Shown piece by piece: positions 22,369 to 30,379 of a DNA stretch of 34,276 nucleotides. A program made the translations under genes and the position numbers. Position 1 is the first letter of the stretch, and each line of letters starts with the position of its first letter. The notes below the pieces were generated by a model. That model was not told the DNA's origin and ran no database searches. It saw nothing but the letters and a program-made list of their open reading frames with translations. The DNA comes from Angelakisella sp. (GTDB lineage: Bacteria > Bacillota > Clostridia > Oscillospirales > Ruminococcaceae): assembly GCA_022794295.1 (NCBI GenBank), contig JAAWEO010000003.1, positions 1 through 34,276 of the forward strand. The letters are read 5' to 3'.

Positions 22369-23452
22369 AAACATGAAGTTCGAGATCGTCCGGGGGGCAG
22401 CCTCTGTTCTGCTGGCCCTGGCGGTGGCAATGATCTTTATCTTCATCATCAGCGACACCCCCTTCGAGGCCCTGTATTACCTGATCATCGGGCCCTTTAC
22501 CAAGGTCCGGTACCTGTGGCTGATCCTGGAGCGGATGATCCCCATTATCTTCACCGGCCTGGGGGTCTGCGTCATGTTCCAGGCCAACCAGTTCAACCTG
22601 GCGGGAGAGGGCACCCTTTTCTTCGGCGGTCTGGTGGCGGCGGCCGTTGCCATCTACCTCCCCATGCCCCCGGTGCTGCACATCATTGCCGCCATTGTCA
22701 TCGCCTCGGTGGTGGCGGCGGCGGCCATGCTGATCCCGGCCCTGCTGAAAACCAGGCTGGGGGCCAGCGAAATGGTCTCCTCCCTGATGCTCAACTACAT
22801 CCTGCTGCAGCTGGGGGTCTACATCCTGAACTGGCACATGGCGGACCGCACCCAGGGCGCCACCATGTCCCACCAGTTCCTGGACACCGCCCGCATCCCC
22901 GCCCTGGTCCAGCGGACCAACCTCAGCTGGGGCATTGTCGTCGCCCTGGTGATGACGGTGCTGGTCTACCTGTTTATGTACCGCACCAAGTGGGGCTACG
23001 CCATCCGCATGGTGGGCCAGAACCAGAGCTTCGCCAAGTACTCCGGCATCAAGGTGGCCGCCACTGTCGTTCTCTGCCAGGTGATCGGCGGGCTGCTCTC
23101 CGGCATGGGGGGCGCCGTGGAGATCCTGGGGTACTTTGACCGCTTTAAGTGGCGGCAGCTGCCCGGGTATGGCTGGGACGGTGTCACCATTGCCATCCTT
23201 GCCAAAAACAACCCCCTCTTTATCCCCCTGGCAGCCTTCTTCATGTCCTACCTGAAGCAGGGCTGCAACCTGATGCAGCTGAACACCGACGTCCCCGCCG
23301 AGATGCTCAGCATTATCCAGGCGGTGATCTTCCTGTTCTTTGCCGCCGAGCAGTTCCTGAGCAAGTACCGCCAGAGGCTGGTGGTCAAGGGCGCCAAGGA
23401 GGAGCTGGCGGAGCAGAAAGCCGCCGGTGCGCAGAAAGGAGCTGAGGCGTAA
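22361..23452 (+). CDS. Nucleoside ABC transporter permease 1
   Basis: Membrane channel subunit of the BranchP/BPD_transp_2 type, equivalent to B. subtilis NupP (YufP). The 363 residues contain about 8-10 hydrophobic segments and the family motifs NQFNLAGEGTLFFGGL and GYGWDGVTIAILAKNNPLFIP. The ATG follows AAGGAGG located in the end of the ATPase gene and overlaps it by 8 nt. The C-terminus is a basic/charged cytoplasmic tail (KGAKEELAEQKAAGAQKGAE). It overlaps the second permease by one base, indicating coupled, balanced synthesis. Confidence 0.93.
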   Translation: MNKNMKFEIVRGAASVLLALAVAMIFIFIISDTPFEALYYLIIGPFTKVRYLWLILERMIPIIFTGLGVCVMFQANQFNLAGEGTLFFGGLVAAAVAIYLPMPPVLHIIAAIVIASVVAAAAMLIPALLKTRLGASEMVSSLMLNYILLQLGVYILNWHMADRTQGATMSHQFLDTARIPALVQRTNLSWGIVVALVMTVLVYLFMYRTKWGYAIRMVGQNQSFAKYSGIKVAATVVLCQVIGGLLSGMGGAVEILGYFDRFKWRQLPGYGWDGVTIAILAKNNPLFIPLAAFFMSYLKQGCNLMQLNTDVPAEMLSIIQAVIFLFFAAEQFLSKYRQRLVVKGAKEELAEQKAAGAQKGAEA

Positions 23453-24384
23453 TGAAAATGCTGACCGATATTTTTGGCATTATTTTTACCGAAGCCTTTG
23501 CCTTTTCCATCTTCCGCATCACCACCCCCATCCTCTTTGCCGCCCTGGCGGCGGTGGTGGCCGACCGGGCCGGTGTCACCAACATCGGTCTGGAGGGAAT
23601 CATGATGATCTCCGCCCTGACAGGGGTCATCTTCTCCGCCTGGACCCAAAGCGCCTGGATCGGCCTTTTGTGCGCCATCCTCCTTGGAATGGCTACCGCC
23701 CTGATGATCGGCTTCTTTGCCCTGAAGCTTAAGACCGACATCATCCTGGCCGGTATCGCGGTGAACATGCTGGGCAGCGGCGGCACGGTGTTCTTTATGT
23801 ACCTGGCCTCCGGCGACCGGGGATATTCCGCCAACCTGGCCAGCAAGGTGATGCCCACCGTCAACATCCCCGGCCTGCAAAGCATCCCCGTGCTGGGGGG
23901 AATCCTCTCCGGCCACAACATCCTCACCTACCTGGCCTTTGCCGCGGTGCTGCTGGTGTGGGTGCTGCTGTACAAGACCCCCATGGGCCTCCAGATCCGG
24001 GCGGTGGGCGAAAGCCCCAACGCCGCCGACTCTGTGGGCGTCAGCGTCAACCGCATCAAGTACATCGCCCTGGGCATCTCCGGTGCTCTGGCGGGTCTGG
24101 GCGGCGCCTTTATGTCCATGGGCTACATGTCCAGCTTTAACACCGGCATGACCGCCGGACGGGGCTTTATCGCCCTGGCTGCCGAGGCCATGGGCCGCGG
24201 GGAGCCCATCGGGACCATGCTCACCTCCCTGCTCTTTGGCTTTGCCGATGCCCTGGCAAACAACATGCAGAGCCTGGGCCTGCCCCAGGAGCTGGTGGCA
24301 ATGACCCCCTATGTCTTTACCATTGTGGGCCTGGCTGCCTACGCCGCCAGCACCCTGAAGAAGAACCGGAAGAAGCTGGAGTGA
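23452..24384 (+). CDS. Nucleoside ABC transporter permease 2
   Basis: Second channel subunit, equivalent to B. subtilis NupQ (YufQ). The 310 residues have repeated membrane segments and the motifs ADRAGVTNIGLEGIMMISAL and GMTAGRGFIALAAEAMGRGEP typical of this subunit. The start overlaps the preceding stop (TAATG). It would form a heterodimer with permease 1, energised by the double ATPase and fed by the lipoprotein. Confidence 0.93.
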   Translation: MKMLTDIFGIIFTEAFAFSIFRITTPILFAALAAVVADRAGVTNIGLEGIMMISALTGVIFSAWTQSAWIGLLCAILLGMATALMIGFFALKLKTDIILAGIAVNMLGSGGTVFFMYLASGDRGYSANLASKVMPTVNIPGLQSIPVLGGILSGHNILTYLAFAAVLLVWVLLYKTPMGLQIRAVGESPNAADSVGVSVNRIKYIALGISGALAGLGGAFMSMGYMSSFNTGMTAGRGFIALAAEAMGRGEPIGTMLTSLLFGFADALANNMQSLGLPQELVAMTPYVFTIVGLAAYAASTLKKNRKKLE

Positions 24385-24415
24385 TCCCTCTCCCCTGCCC
24401 TTCCCCTGCAATTCC

Positions 24416-24452
24416 GGGCCCGTCCTCCCTGTGCTGGGCGGGCCCTTGCCTT
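24416..24452 (+). terminator. Weak hairpin after the permease genes
   Basis: GGGCCCG (24416-24422) pairs with CGGGCCC (24439-24445) across a 16-nt loop; the following TTGCCTTT is a poor T run. It may partly reduce readthrough into the Imm51-like and hydrolase genes. Confidence 0.4.
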
Positions 24453-24468
24453 TGAAAGGAGAACCCCC

Positions 24469-24810
24469 ATGGACTTTGAAAAGAAGATCGCCCCCTTTTT
24501 CTGGGTGGAGCATGACTCCAGCGTCTCGGTCTGCCTCACAGTGGGAGAATACCTCCAGGAGGTATTTGACACCCGGGCCGGGGAGGGCTTTGAGGGCAGC
24601 GGCTACGACTGGGAAAGTCTGGCCCGGGTCTTTCTTGCCCAACAGTGTCCCCATCTGGAGTCGGAGATCGGCTTTGACCCGGAAGGAAGTATGTTCTGCG
24701 CCTACTCCAAAAACCGGGAGGCCCTGAAGGAGTTCATCCTCCTTTTTAAGGCCGCCTGCGAGGACCGGGCGCTGATCCTGGACCTGTTCCGGCAGGCCGA
24801 GCTGGACTGA
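24469..24810 (+). CDS. Imm51-like immunity-family protein
   Basis: A 113-residue soluble protein with GAAAGGAG upstream of the ATG. It resembles the Imm51 family of contact-toxin immunity proteins: the central GSGYDWESLARVFLAQQCP and the later FDPEGSMFCAYSKNREALKE followed by DLFRQAELD are what I recall as its signature. No toxin gene is adjacent, so it is an orphan here, lodged between nucleoside permease and nucleoside hydrolase genes. Such proteins also occur singly in Clostridia and may have housekeeping functions; immunity is only the family label. Confidence 0.7.
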   Translation: MDFEKKIAPFFWVEHDSSVSVCLTVGEYLQEVFDTRAGEGFEGSGYDWESLARVFLAQQCPHLESEIGFDPEGSMFCAYSKNREALKEFILLFKAACEDRALILDLFRQAELD

Positions 24811-24832
24811 CCGAAAGAAAGGAAGTGCCCCT

Positions 24833-25774
24833 ATGACAAAGCCCATTCCCGTCATCCTGGACGGCGACCCCGGCCACGATGACGCCATCGCCTGGGTGCT
24901 GGCTAAGGCGAGCCCCTGCCTGGATATCCGGGCGGTGACCTCGGTGTGCGGCAACCAGACCATCGAAAAGACCACCTACAACGCCCGGCGGATCATGGCC
25001 CTGATCGGGCTGGATGTGCCGGTAGCTAAGGGGGACCCCCGTCCCCTTCTGGCCGAGCCCATTATCGCCCCGGTGGTCCACGGCCAGTCCGGCCTGGACG
25101 GTCCTCCCCTGCCGGAGCCTGCCGGGGAGCTGAGCCCCCTTTCCGCCGTGGAGCTGATGGCCCAGATCATCGCTGACAGCGAGGAGCCTGTGACCATTGT
25201 CCCCACCGGTCCCCTGACCAACGTGGCAAAGCTGCTGCTGGCCCACCCGGACCTGAAGCCCAAGATCGCCCATATCTCCCTGATGGGGGGCGGCGTTAAA
25301 ATGGGCAACTGGACCCCTGCCGCCGAATTCAACATACTGGTGGACCCCCACGCCGCCCGGCTGGTGTTCCGCTCCGGCATCCCCATTACCATGGCGGGGC
25401 TGGATGTCACCGAAAAGGCGCTGGTCTGCCCCGATGACTTCCGGCGTATCCGGGAGGTGGGCAACCCGGTGGCGGTGACGGTGGCAGACTGGCTGGAGTT
25501 CTTCTACCAGTTCCACAAGACCATGGATTACCCCGGCGCCCCCATCCACGATGCGGTGGCGGTGGCAGCCCTGGTGAAGCCGGAGATCCTCACCAAGCGG
25601 GAGATGTACGTGGACGTGGAGACCGGCGGCGACTACTGCGCAGGCTGCACCGTGGGGGACTGGTACGGCACCGGCGGCCACAAGCCCAACGCCACCGTCC
25701 TTTTGGACATTGACCGGGAGGCCTTTGTGGACCTTTTGGTGGAGGCGGTAAAGACCTATGGGGAGGTACGATAA
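24833..25774 (+). CDS. Nucleoside hydrolase 1 (IunH family)
   Basis: Hydrolyses the N-glycosidic bond of nucleosides to base and ribose in the cytoplasm. The 313-residue product has the calcium-binding DGDPGHDDAIAW at the N-terminus, the TSVCGNQTIEKTTYNARR loop, VPTGPLTNVAKLL, LMGGGVKMGNWTPAAEFN and the active-site PIHDAVAVAALV. AAAGGAAG lies 7 nt before the ATG. It follows the Imm51-like gene by 22 nt and precedes a paralogue by 1 nt. Base preference (purine, pyrimidine or inosine-uridine) is not determinable by eye. Confidence 0.94.
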   Translation: MTKPIPVILDGDPGHDDAIAWVLAKASPCLDIRAVTSVCGNQTIEKTTYNARRIMALIGLDVPVAKGDPRPLLAEPIIAPVVHGQSGLDGPPLPEPAGELSPLSAVELMAQIIADSEEPVTIVPTGPLTNVAKLLLAHPDLKPKIAHISLMGGGVKMGNWTPAAEFNILVDPHAARLVFRSGIPITMAGLDVTEKALVCPDDFRRIREVGNPVAVTVADWLEFFYQFHKTMDYPGAPIHDAVAVAALVKPEILTKREMYVDVETGGDYCAGCTVGDWYGTGGHKPNATVLLDIDREAFVDLLVEAVKTYGEVR

Positions 25775-25775
25775 C

Positions 25776-26702
25776 ATGAGCGAAAAAAGGATCCCGGTGA
25801 TCATCGACTGTGACCCTGGCTGCGACGACACCGCCGCCCTGCTGCTGGCCTTCCGGTGCCCGGAGCTGGACGTCCGGGGGATCACCACCGTATCCGGCAA
25901 TGTGCCCCTGGATAAGACCACCTACAATGCCCTGCGGGTGGCGGAGGCCATTGGCACCGATGTCCGTGTCTGCCCCGGGGCGGACCGTCCCATGTTCCGG
26001 GAGGCGGTCTACGCCCCCCATGTCCACGGGGAGGACGGACTGCTGGGCATCCCCCTCCCTGCCCCCAAAAGGAAGGCCTCCTTCTACAAGGCCTGGGACT
26101 TTATCTACGAGGAAGCGGCGGCCCAGGAGGGAGAGCTGGAGATCATCGCCGTGGGGCCCCTGACCAACCTGGCCATCGCCCTGGCGGCCCACAACGACCT
26201 GGCGGGGATGATCAAGCGCATTGTCATCATGGGGGGCGCCGCCCAGGGGGGAAACGTCACCCCCTGCGCCGAGTTTAACATCTATGTGGACCCGGAGGCC
26301 GCCGGCATGGTGATGAAGTCGGGCATCCCCCTTTGCGTCTGCGGTCTGGATGTGACATTAAAGGCCTATTTGACAGCGGCGGAGATCGGGGAGATCAAGG
26401 CCCTGGGCACCCCCCAGGCGGAGCTCTTTGCGGCGGTGACCGAGCAGAACTGCGAAAAGGTCTTTTGTCCCCAGGGCGCTCCCCTTCACGACCCGGCGGC
26501 GGTGCTTTTTGCCGCGGACAGCAGCTATTTCACCGTTCAGCGGTGCTGGATGGGGGTGGAGACCACCGGCACCATCACCCGGGGAAAGACGGTGACCGAC
26601 TGCTGGTCCGACGCCCAGAAGGACCCCAATGTGGAGCTGGTGCTGGATGTGGACCGGGAACGGTTTGCCAAGACGGTGAAGCGGCTCATGGAACGGTACT
26701 GA
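25776..26702 (+). CDS. Nucleoside hydrolase 2 (IunH family)
   Basis: Paralogue of the preceding gene, 308 residues, with IIDCDPGCDDTAALLLAF, TVSGNVPLDKTTYNALR, AVGPLTNLAIAL, IMGGAAQGGNVTPCAEFN and PLHDPAAVLFA. Cys and Thr replace the His and Ala of the first copy in the metal loop (DPGCDD against DPGHDD), and several substrate-loop segments differ, suggesting a different nucleoside preference. ATG at 25776 is chosen because GGGGAGG lies 9 nt upstream; a frame-extending ATG at 25758 is within the previous gene. Last gene of the salvage operon. Confidence 0.94.
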   Translation: MSEKRIPVIIDCDPGCDDTAALLLAFRCPELDVRGITTVSGNVPLDKTTYNALRVAEAIGTDVRVCPGADRPMFREAVYAPHVHGEDGLLGIPLPAPKRKASFYKAWDFIYEEAAAQEGELEIIAVGPLTNLAIALAAHNDLAGMIKRIVIMGGAAQGGNVTPCAEFNIYVDPEAAGMVMKSGIPLCVCGLDVTLKAYLTAAEIGEIKALGTPQAELFAAVTEQNCEKVFCPQGAPLHDPAAVLFAADSSYFTVQRCWMGVETTGTITRGKTVTDCWSDAQKDPNVELVLDVDRERFAKTVKRLMERY

Positions 26703-26775
26703 TCCCCCTCCCCGGGGGACTGGGGGGGCATTTGTAAACATTTCGGGAATATCTTCTGTTTTCTCCCCCGGGCTC

Positions 26776-26804
26776 TTGTTTTCTTCCCCGAAATGGGTTA
26801 CAAT
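26776..26804 (+). promoter_or_regulatory. ireB promoter
   Basis: TTGTTT (26776-26781), 17-nt spacer, TACAAT (26799-26804), about 60 nt upstream of the start codon. Confidence 0.65.
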
Positions 26805-26866
26805 AAAGGCACCGGCGGCGGGGGCTGTCCCTCCCCCCGGAAAAACGAGGAAACGGGGGTCAGACA

Positions 26867-27121
26867 ATGGCTTCGCATGAACCGACCATCTCCTTCTCCA
26901 TCGCAGAGGATCGGGAAAAGGAAGTAAAGAAAATCCTCACCACGGTGTATGAAGCCCTGCGTCAGAAGGGTTATAACCCCATCAACCAGATCGTAGGGTA
27001 TATCCTCTCTGAGGACCCCACCTACATCACCACCTACAACAACGCCCGCAGCCTGATCCGGCACATCGACCGGGACGAGCTGCTGCAAATGCTCCTGAAG
27101 TCCTATCTCCACGTTCAATAA
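26867..27121 (+). CDS. ireB: IreB family regulatory phosphoprotein
   Basis: An 84-residue protein of the former DUF965 (YrzL) family. In Enterococcus faecalis IreB is phosphorylated on N-terminal threonines by the PASTA kinase IreK and affects cephalosporin resistance. The diagnostic segment ALRQKGYNPINQIVGYILSEDPTYI is intact, and an N-terminal Thr (Thr7 in MASHEPTISF) is available for modification. It has its own promoter and terminator here. In many Firmicutes it precedes ruvX and a DUF1292 gene, which are absent from this locus. Confidence 0.93.
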   Translation: MASHEPTISFSIAEDREKEVKKILTTVYEALRQKGYNPINQIVGYILSEDPTYITTYNNARSLIRHIDRDELLQMLLKSYLHVQ

Positions 27122-27138
27122 GAAGCGCCTGAAAAGGC

Positions 27139-27170
27139 CCGCGCCGCTCTTTTCGGGCGGCGCTTTTCTT
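27139..27170 (+). terminator. ireB terminator
   Basis: GCGCCGC (27141-27147), 9-nt loop, GCGGCGC (27157-27163), then TTTTCTT. Confidence 0.8.
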
Positions 27171-27196
27171 ACAACACGGGTCAGGAGGTTTTATTT

Positions 27197-27376
27197 ATGG
27201 GACTGTTTGACCGCTTTGGAAAAGGGTGGCCGGGAAAGGAGCCGAAGCTGCCGCCCCCGCCGCCGGTGGAGGAAAACACCGCCGCCAAGCTCCTTTTTAC
27301 CCGGCGGGAAATCCCCCCGGAGGAGGAGGCTGTCTTCAAGCAGTCGGACCAGCGGCTGATGATCATTGGAGGATGA
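27197..27376 (+). CDS. 59-residue proline-rich hypothetical protein
   Basis: A small gene with an AGGAGG site 8 nt before ATG. The product begins MGLFDRFGKGWPGKEP, has a KLPPPPPVEENTA proline tract, and ends KQSDQRLMIIGG. It is hydrophilic apart from its ends and has no signal peptide. Its final codons carry the GGAGG used by tag, and its stop is 3 nt before the tag start, so the two are coupled. I do not recognise a family; function unknown. Confidence 0.65.
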   Translation: MGLFDRFGKGWPGKEPKLPPPPPVEENTAAKLLFTRREIPPEEEAVFKQSDQRLMIIGG

Positions 27377-27379
27377 CAC

Positions 27380-27934
27380 ATGACAGAACCAAACCGATGC
27401 ACCTGGTGCAACCTGGAAAATCCCCTTTCTGTACACTACCACGACCAGGAGTGGGGCGTCCCCTGCCACGACGACCGTCGGCTCTTTGAGCTGCTGGTGC
27501 TGGAAAGCTTTCAGGCGGGGCTCTCCTGGGAGACCATCCTCAACAAGCGGGAGGCCTTCCGCAGGGCCTTTGACGGGTTCGACCCGGAGAAGGTACAGGG
27601 GTATGGCCCGGAGAAAACAGCGGCCCTGATGGCCGACCCCGGCATTGTCCGGAACCGGAAAAAGATCGAGGCCGCTATTGGGAATGCCGGGCGGTTTCTC
27701 GCCATTGCCGGGGAGTGGGGGTCCTTTGACCAATATCTGTGGCATTTTACCCGGGGAGAAACCATTTATGACACCAGCATCCCTCCCCTTCCCCTTTCCC
27801 GGGAGATCGCCCGGGACCTGAAGGGCCGCGGGATGAAATTCCTGGGGGAGACCACCGTCCACGCCTTTTTACAGGCAGCGGGGGTCATCTGCGCCCACGG
27901 GGAGGAATGCTATCTGGGGAGGGCTGCAAGGTGA
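27380..27934 (+). CDS. tag: DNA-3-methyladenine glycosylase I
   Basis: Base-excision repair enzyme that removes 3-methyladenine from DNA. The 184-residue product matches the Tag family: zinc-ligand Cys in RCTWCNLENPL, YHDQEWGVPCHDDRRLFELL, ESFQAGLSWETILNKREAFR, MADPGIVRNRKKIEAAIGNA and LGETTVHAFLQAAGVICAH near the C-terminus. GGAGG lies 7 nt before the ATG, within the end of the 59-residue gene. Identification is secure. Confidence 0.95.
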   Translation: MTEPNRCTWCNLENPLSVHYHDQEWGVPCHDDRRLFELLVLESFQAGLSWETILNKREAFRRAFDGFDPEKVQGYGPEKTAALMADPGIVRNRKKIEAAIGNAGRFLAIAGEWGSFDQYLWHFTRGETIYDTSIPPLPLSREIARDLKGRGMKFLGETTVHAFLQAAGVICAHGEECYLGRAAR

Positions 27935-28049
27935 AAAATGCGTGCAGCCCCTCTCCTTCTACCTTCTCCGCCTGGGGGTGATCCTCTGCTGCGGGGCCAG
28001 GGCGGGCTCTCCTTCCGGTAGCTGGCCCGGGGGAACGAAAGGGGCGGGA

Positions 28050-28070
28050 GGCGGGGGCTTTTCCCCCGCC
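28050..28070. repeat. GC-rich hairpin between tag and darA
   Basis: GGCGGGGG-CTTTT-CCCCCGCC. It is followed on the plus strand by A residues rather than T, so it may slow polymerase but is not a textbook terminator. The rest of the 250-bp tag-darA gap shows no gene. Confidence 0.6.
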
Positions 28071-28106
28071 CCGGAAAAAAAACTGGTCTTTTCCGCCCCG
28101 GTGTGC

Positions 28107-28112
28107 TATAAT
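28107..28112 (+). promoter_or_regulatory. darA operon promoter (-10)
   Basis: A perfect TATAAT with an upstream TGC giving an extended -10; the -35 region is poor. It lies about 75 nt before the darA start. Confidence 0.6.
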
Positions 28113-28185
28113 AAGCCCAGACAAACAAAAGCCCCGGCCCGCCGGGGGTAAATTGCCGGGCTACCGGCAGAGGGAGGACTTTACC

Positions 28186-28509
28186 ATGAAAATGATCCTG
28201 GCCATTGTGTCCAATGACGATAGCTCCAACGTGTCCCGGCAGCTGACCCGGGAGCGGTATTCGGTGACCCGCCTGGCTACCACCGGCGGCTTCCTGATGT
28301 CGGGGAACACCACCCTGCTTATCGGCGTGGAGGACGAGAAGGTGGACAACGTGATCGAGATCATCTCCAGCAATTCCCGCAAGCGCACCAAGATGGTCCC
28401 CTCCACCGCCTCCTTCAGCGCAGGGATGTACGCCGGTATGCCGGTGCAGGTCACCGTGGGGGGCGCCACCATCTTTGTGATGAATGTAGAGCGGTTCGAG
28501 AAGGTTTGA
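28186..28509 (+). CDS. darA: Cyclic di-AMP receptor, PII-like
   Basis: A 107-residue trimeric PII-like protein that binds c-di-AMP (DarA/PstA, B. subtilis YaaQ). Family features: the start MKMILAIVSNDDSSNVSRQL, RYSVTRLATTGGFLMSGNTTLL around the ligand pocket, and a C-terminal VGGATIFVMNVERFEKV strand. ATG at 28186 follows AGAGGGAGG; the longer frame has no ribosome site. Its stop overlaps the holB start (TGATG). The darA-holB-ricT order is conserved in Firmicutes; tmk and the yaaR gene that usually accompany it are not here. Confidence 0.94.
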   Translation: MKMILAIVSNDDSSNVSRQLTRERYSVTRLATTGGFLMSGNTTLLIGVEDEKVDNVIEIISSNSRKRTKMVPSTASFSAGMYAGMPVQVTVGGATIFVMNVERFEKV

Positions 28510-29429
28510 TGAACAGGGAAAAACGCCTGCCCCCCCTGCCCCGCCCCCTGGACGAAATGGCCCGGGAGGGCCGCCTGCCCCACAGCATCTGCCTGGAGGG
28601 CGAGCCGGGAAGCGGCCGCACCGCCCTGGCTATGGCCCTGGCGGGGGCGGTCCTCTGCGAGCGCTCCCAGGGGGAGATGTGCGGGGAGTGCCTCTCCTGC
28701 CGCAAGGTGCTGGCGGGGGCCCACAGCGACGTGATCCTGGTCAACGGCCGCGAGGAGCCGGAGCGCTTTAAGGTGGAGCCCCTGCGGGAGCTGCGGGCCA
28801 GCGCCTACGTGGGCCCCAGCGAGGGCCGGGCCAAGGTGTTTATCCTGGCGGAGGCCCAGCTCCTTTTGCGGGACGCCCAAAGCATCCTGCTGAAGGTGAT
28901 CGAGGAACCCCCGGAGGACACCTGCTTTATTCTGACCTGTGACAACAAGTTCCGCCTGCTGCCCACCATCCTGTCCCGGGTGACCACCGTCCCCCTGCGC
29001 CCCCTGACGGTGGCGGACTGCGCCGCCCTCCTGGGGGAGCGGTACCCCAAAAAGGGGGCGGAGGAATGCCGTGAGGCCGCCCTGCTGGCGGCGGGAGCCC
29101 CCGGGGAGGGGGAGCGGATCCTGACCCACCCCCAAACGGCGAAGCGGGCCAGGGACGCCCGGTGCCTGATCGAGGCCCTGACCGCCAGGGACGCCTACAG
29201 GGCCATAGCGGCGGCGGTCCCCCATGAAAAGACCCGGCAGGAGTACACCCTGTTCCTGGAGGCCGCCCTGCGCCTGTCCATGCTGCCGGAGCTGCGGCAG
29301 GAGCTGGGGCTTTCCCCGGGGAGGGCCGCCCTGCTCCACCGGCGCTTCCAGGAGGCGGCGGAGCAGAACCGCATGTACGGCTACCTGCCCCTGCTGACCT
29401 CCCTGCTGTGCCGGATGACCAGGGAATAA
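28509..29429 (+). CDS. holB: DNA polymerase III subunit delta'
   Basis: Clamp-loader subunit of the replicative polymerase. The 306-residue AAA+ protein has a P-loop LEGEPGSGRTALAMALA, in which Arg replaces the usual Lys, a four-Cys zinc module (LCERSQGEMCGECLSCRKV), and the sensor region LLKVIEEPPEDTCFILTCDN followed by ILSRVTTVPLRPL. Delta' of many bacteria lacks ATPase activity, so the altered P-loop is compatible with function. The ATG at 28509 overlaps the darA stop. Identification rests on motifs and conserved context. Confidence 0.92.
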   Translation: MNREKRLPPLPRPLDEMAREGRLPHSICLEGEPGSGRTALAMALAGAVLCERSQGEMCGECLSCRKVLAGAHSDVILVNGREEPERFKVEPLRELRASAYVGPSEGRAKVFILAEAQLLLRDAQSILLKVIEEPPEDTCFILTCDNKFRLLPTILSRVTTVPLRPLTVADCAALLGERYPKKGAEECREAALLAAGAPGEGERILTHPQTAKRARDARCLIEALTARDAYRAIAAAVPHEKTRQEYTLFLEAALRLSMLPELRQELGLSPGRAALLHRRFQEAAEQNRMYGYLPLLTSLLCRMTRE

Positions 29430-29475
29430 TCCGGGGACAAACGGGGAAATTTGATCAATAAAAACGGAGGTTTCC

Positions 29476-30351
29476 ATGGCGGAAATAGTCGGTGTAAGAT
29501 TTAAGGAAGTCGGAAAGATTTATTACTTTGACCCCTGCGGCAGGGAGTACGGCCTTGGCTGCCAGGTGATCGTGGAGACTGCCCGGGGGGTGGAATCGGG
29601 CATTGTTGCCATCCCCAACCGGGAGGTGGAGGACGAGACCATTGTAAAGCCCCTGAAAAAGGTGGTGCGCACCGCCAACAAGGACGACCTGCGGCGGATG
29701 GAGGAAAACCGCCAGAAGGAGAAGCGGGCCTACCGCATCTGTCAGGAGAAGATCGCCGCCAACAAGCTGGAGATGAAGCTGGTGGGGGTGGAATACGCCT
29801 TTGACAACACCAAGATCCTCTTTTACTTTACCGCCGATGGCCGTGTGGACTTCCGGGAGCTGGTGAAGGACCTGGCCTCGGTATTCCGCACCCGCATCGA
29901 GCTGCGGCAGATCGGGGTCCGGGACGAGGCCAAGATGCTAGGGGGCCTGGGCATCTGCGGGCGGCCCTTCTGCTGTTCCTCCTTTTTGGGGGAGTTCCAG
30001 CCGGTATCCATCAAGATGGCAAAGGAGCAGGGGCTCTCCCTGAACCCCACCAAGATCTCCGGCACCTGCGGCCGCCTGATGTGCTGCCTGAAGTACGAGC
30101 AGCCCGCCTATGAGGAGCTGCTGCGCACCACCCCCCGGGCGGGCGCTGTGGTGAACACCCCCGAGGGCCGGGGGGTGGTGCGGGAGGTCACCCTTCTCAC
30201 CGGCCAGCTGAAGGTGGACCTCCAGGCCAGCGGCGAGGGGGTGCTGACCCCCTTCCACAAATCGGAGGTCCGGGTGATCCGGGACGGGAGCCGCCAGGGG
30301 GGCCGCCGGGAGGACCCGGAGGAGGAAAAGCAGAAAAATACCCCGGACTGA
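29476..30351 (+). CDS. ricT: PSP1 domain protein RicT (YaaT)
   Basis: Component of the RicAFT (Y) complex, which in B. subtilis binds iron-sulfur clusters, guides RNase Y cleavage and supports sporulation. The 291-residue product has the PSP1 start VGVRFKEVGKIYYFDP, the cysteine motifs LGGLGICGRPFCCSSFL and SGTCGRLMCCLKYEQPAYEEL, and a charged C-terminal tail. GGAGG lies 5 nt before the ATG. It follows holB by 46 nt in the conserved darA-holB-ricT order. Confidence 0.95.
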   Translation: MAEIVGVRFKEVGKIYYFDPCGREYGLGCQVIVETARGVESGIVAIPNREVEDETIVKPLKKVVRTANKDDLRRMEENRQKEKRAYRICQEKIAANKLEMKLVGVEYAFDNTKILFYFTADGRVDFRELVKDLASVFRTRIELRQIGVRDEAKMLGGLGICGRPFCCSSFLGEFQPVSIKMAKEQGLSLNPTKISGTCGRLMCCLKYEQPAYEELLRTTPRAGAVVNTPEGRGVVREVTLLTGQLKVDLQASGEGVLTPFHKSEVRVIRDGSRQGGRREDPEEEKQKNTPD

Positions 30352-30354
30352 AAA

Positions 30355-30379
30355 AAACCAGTTGCATTTTTTCTGGTTT
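30355..30379 (+). terminator. AT-rich hairpin after ricT overlapping the ferredoxin promoter
   Basis: AAACCAG (30355-30361), 11-nt loop, CTGGTTT (30373-30379). It lies just after the ricT stop and contains the -35 of the next promoter. Termination strength is doubtful because the stem is weak and lacks a following T run. Confidence 0.4.

Noticed and set aside
23248..24975. 575-codon minus-strand open frame opposite the nucleoside permeases
   Set aside because: Antisense to two permeases with conserved motifs and overlapping starts; its translation is His/Gly/Gln-rich shadow sequence.
28509..29429. Broken P-loop in holB as a sign of a pseudogene
   Set aside because: GSGRT instead of GKT is a substitution in an intact frame; delta' subunits often lack ATPase activity, and the zinc module and sensor motifs are complete.
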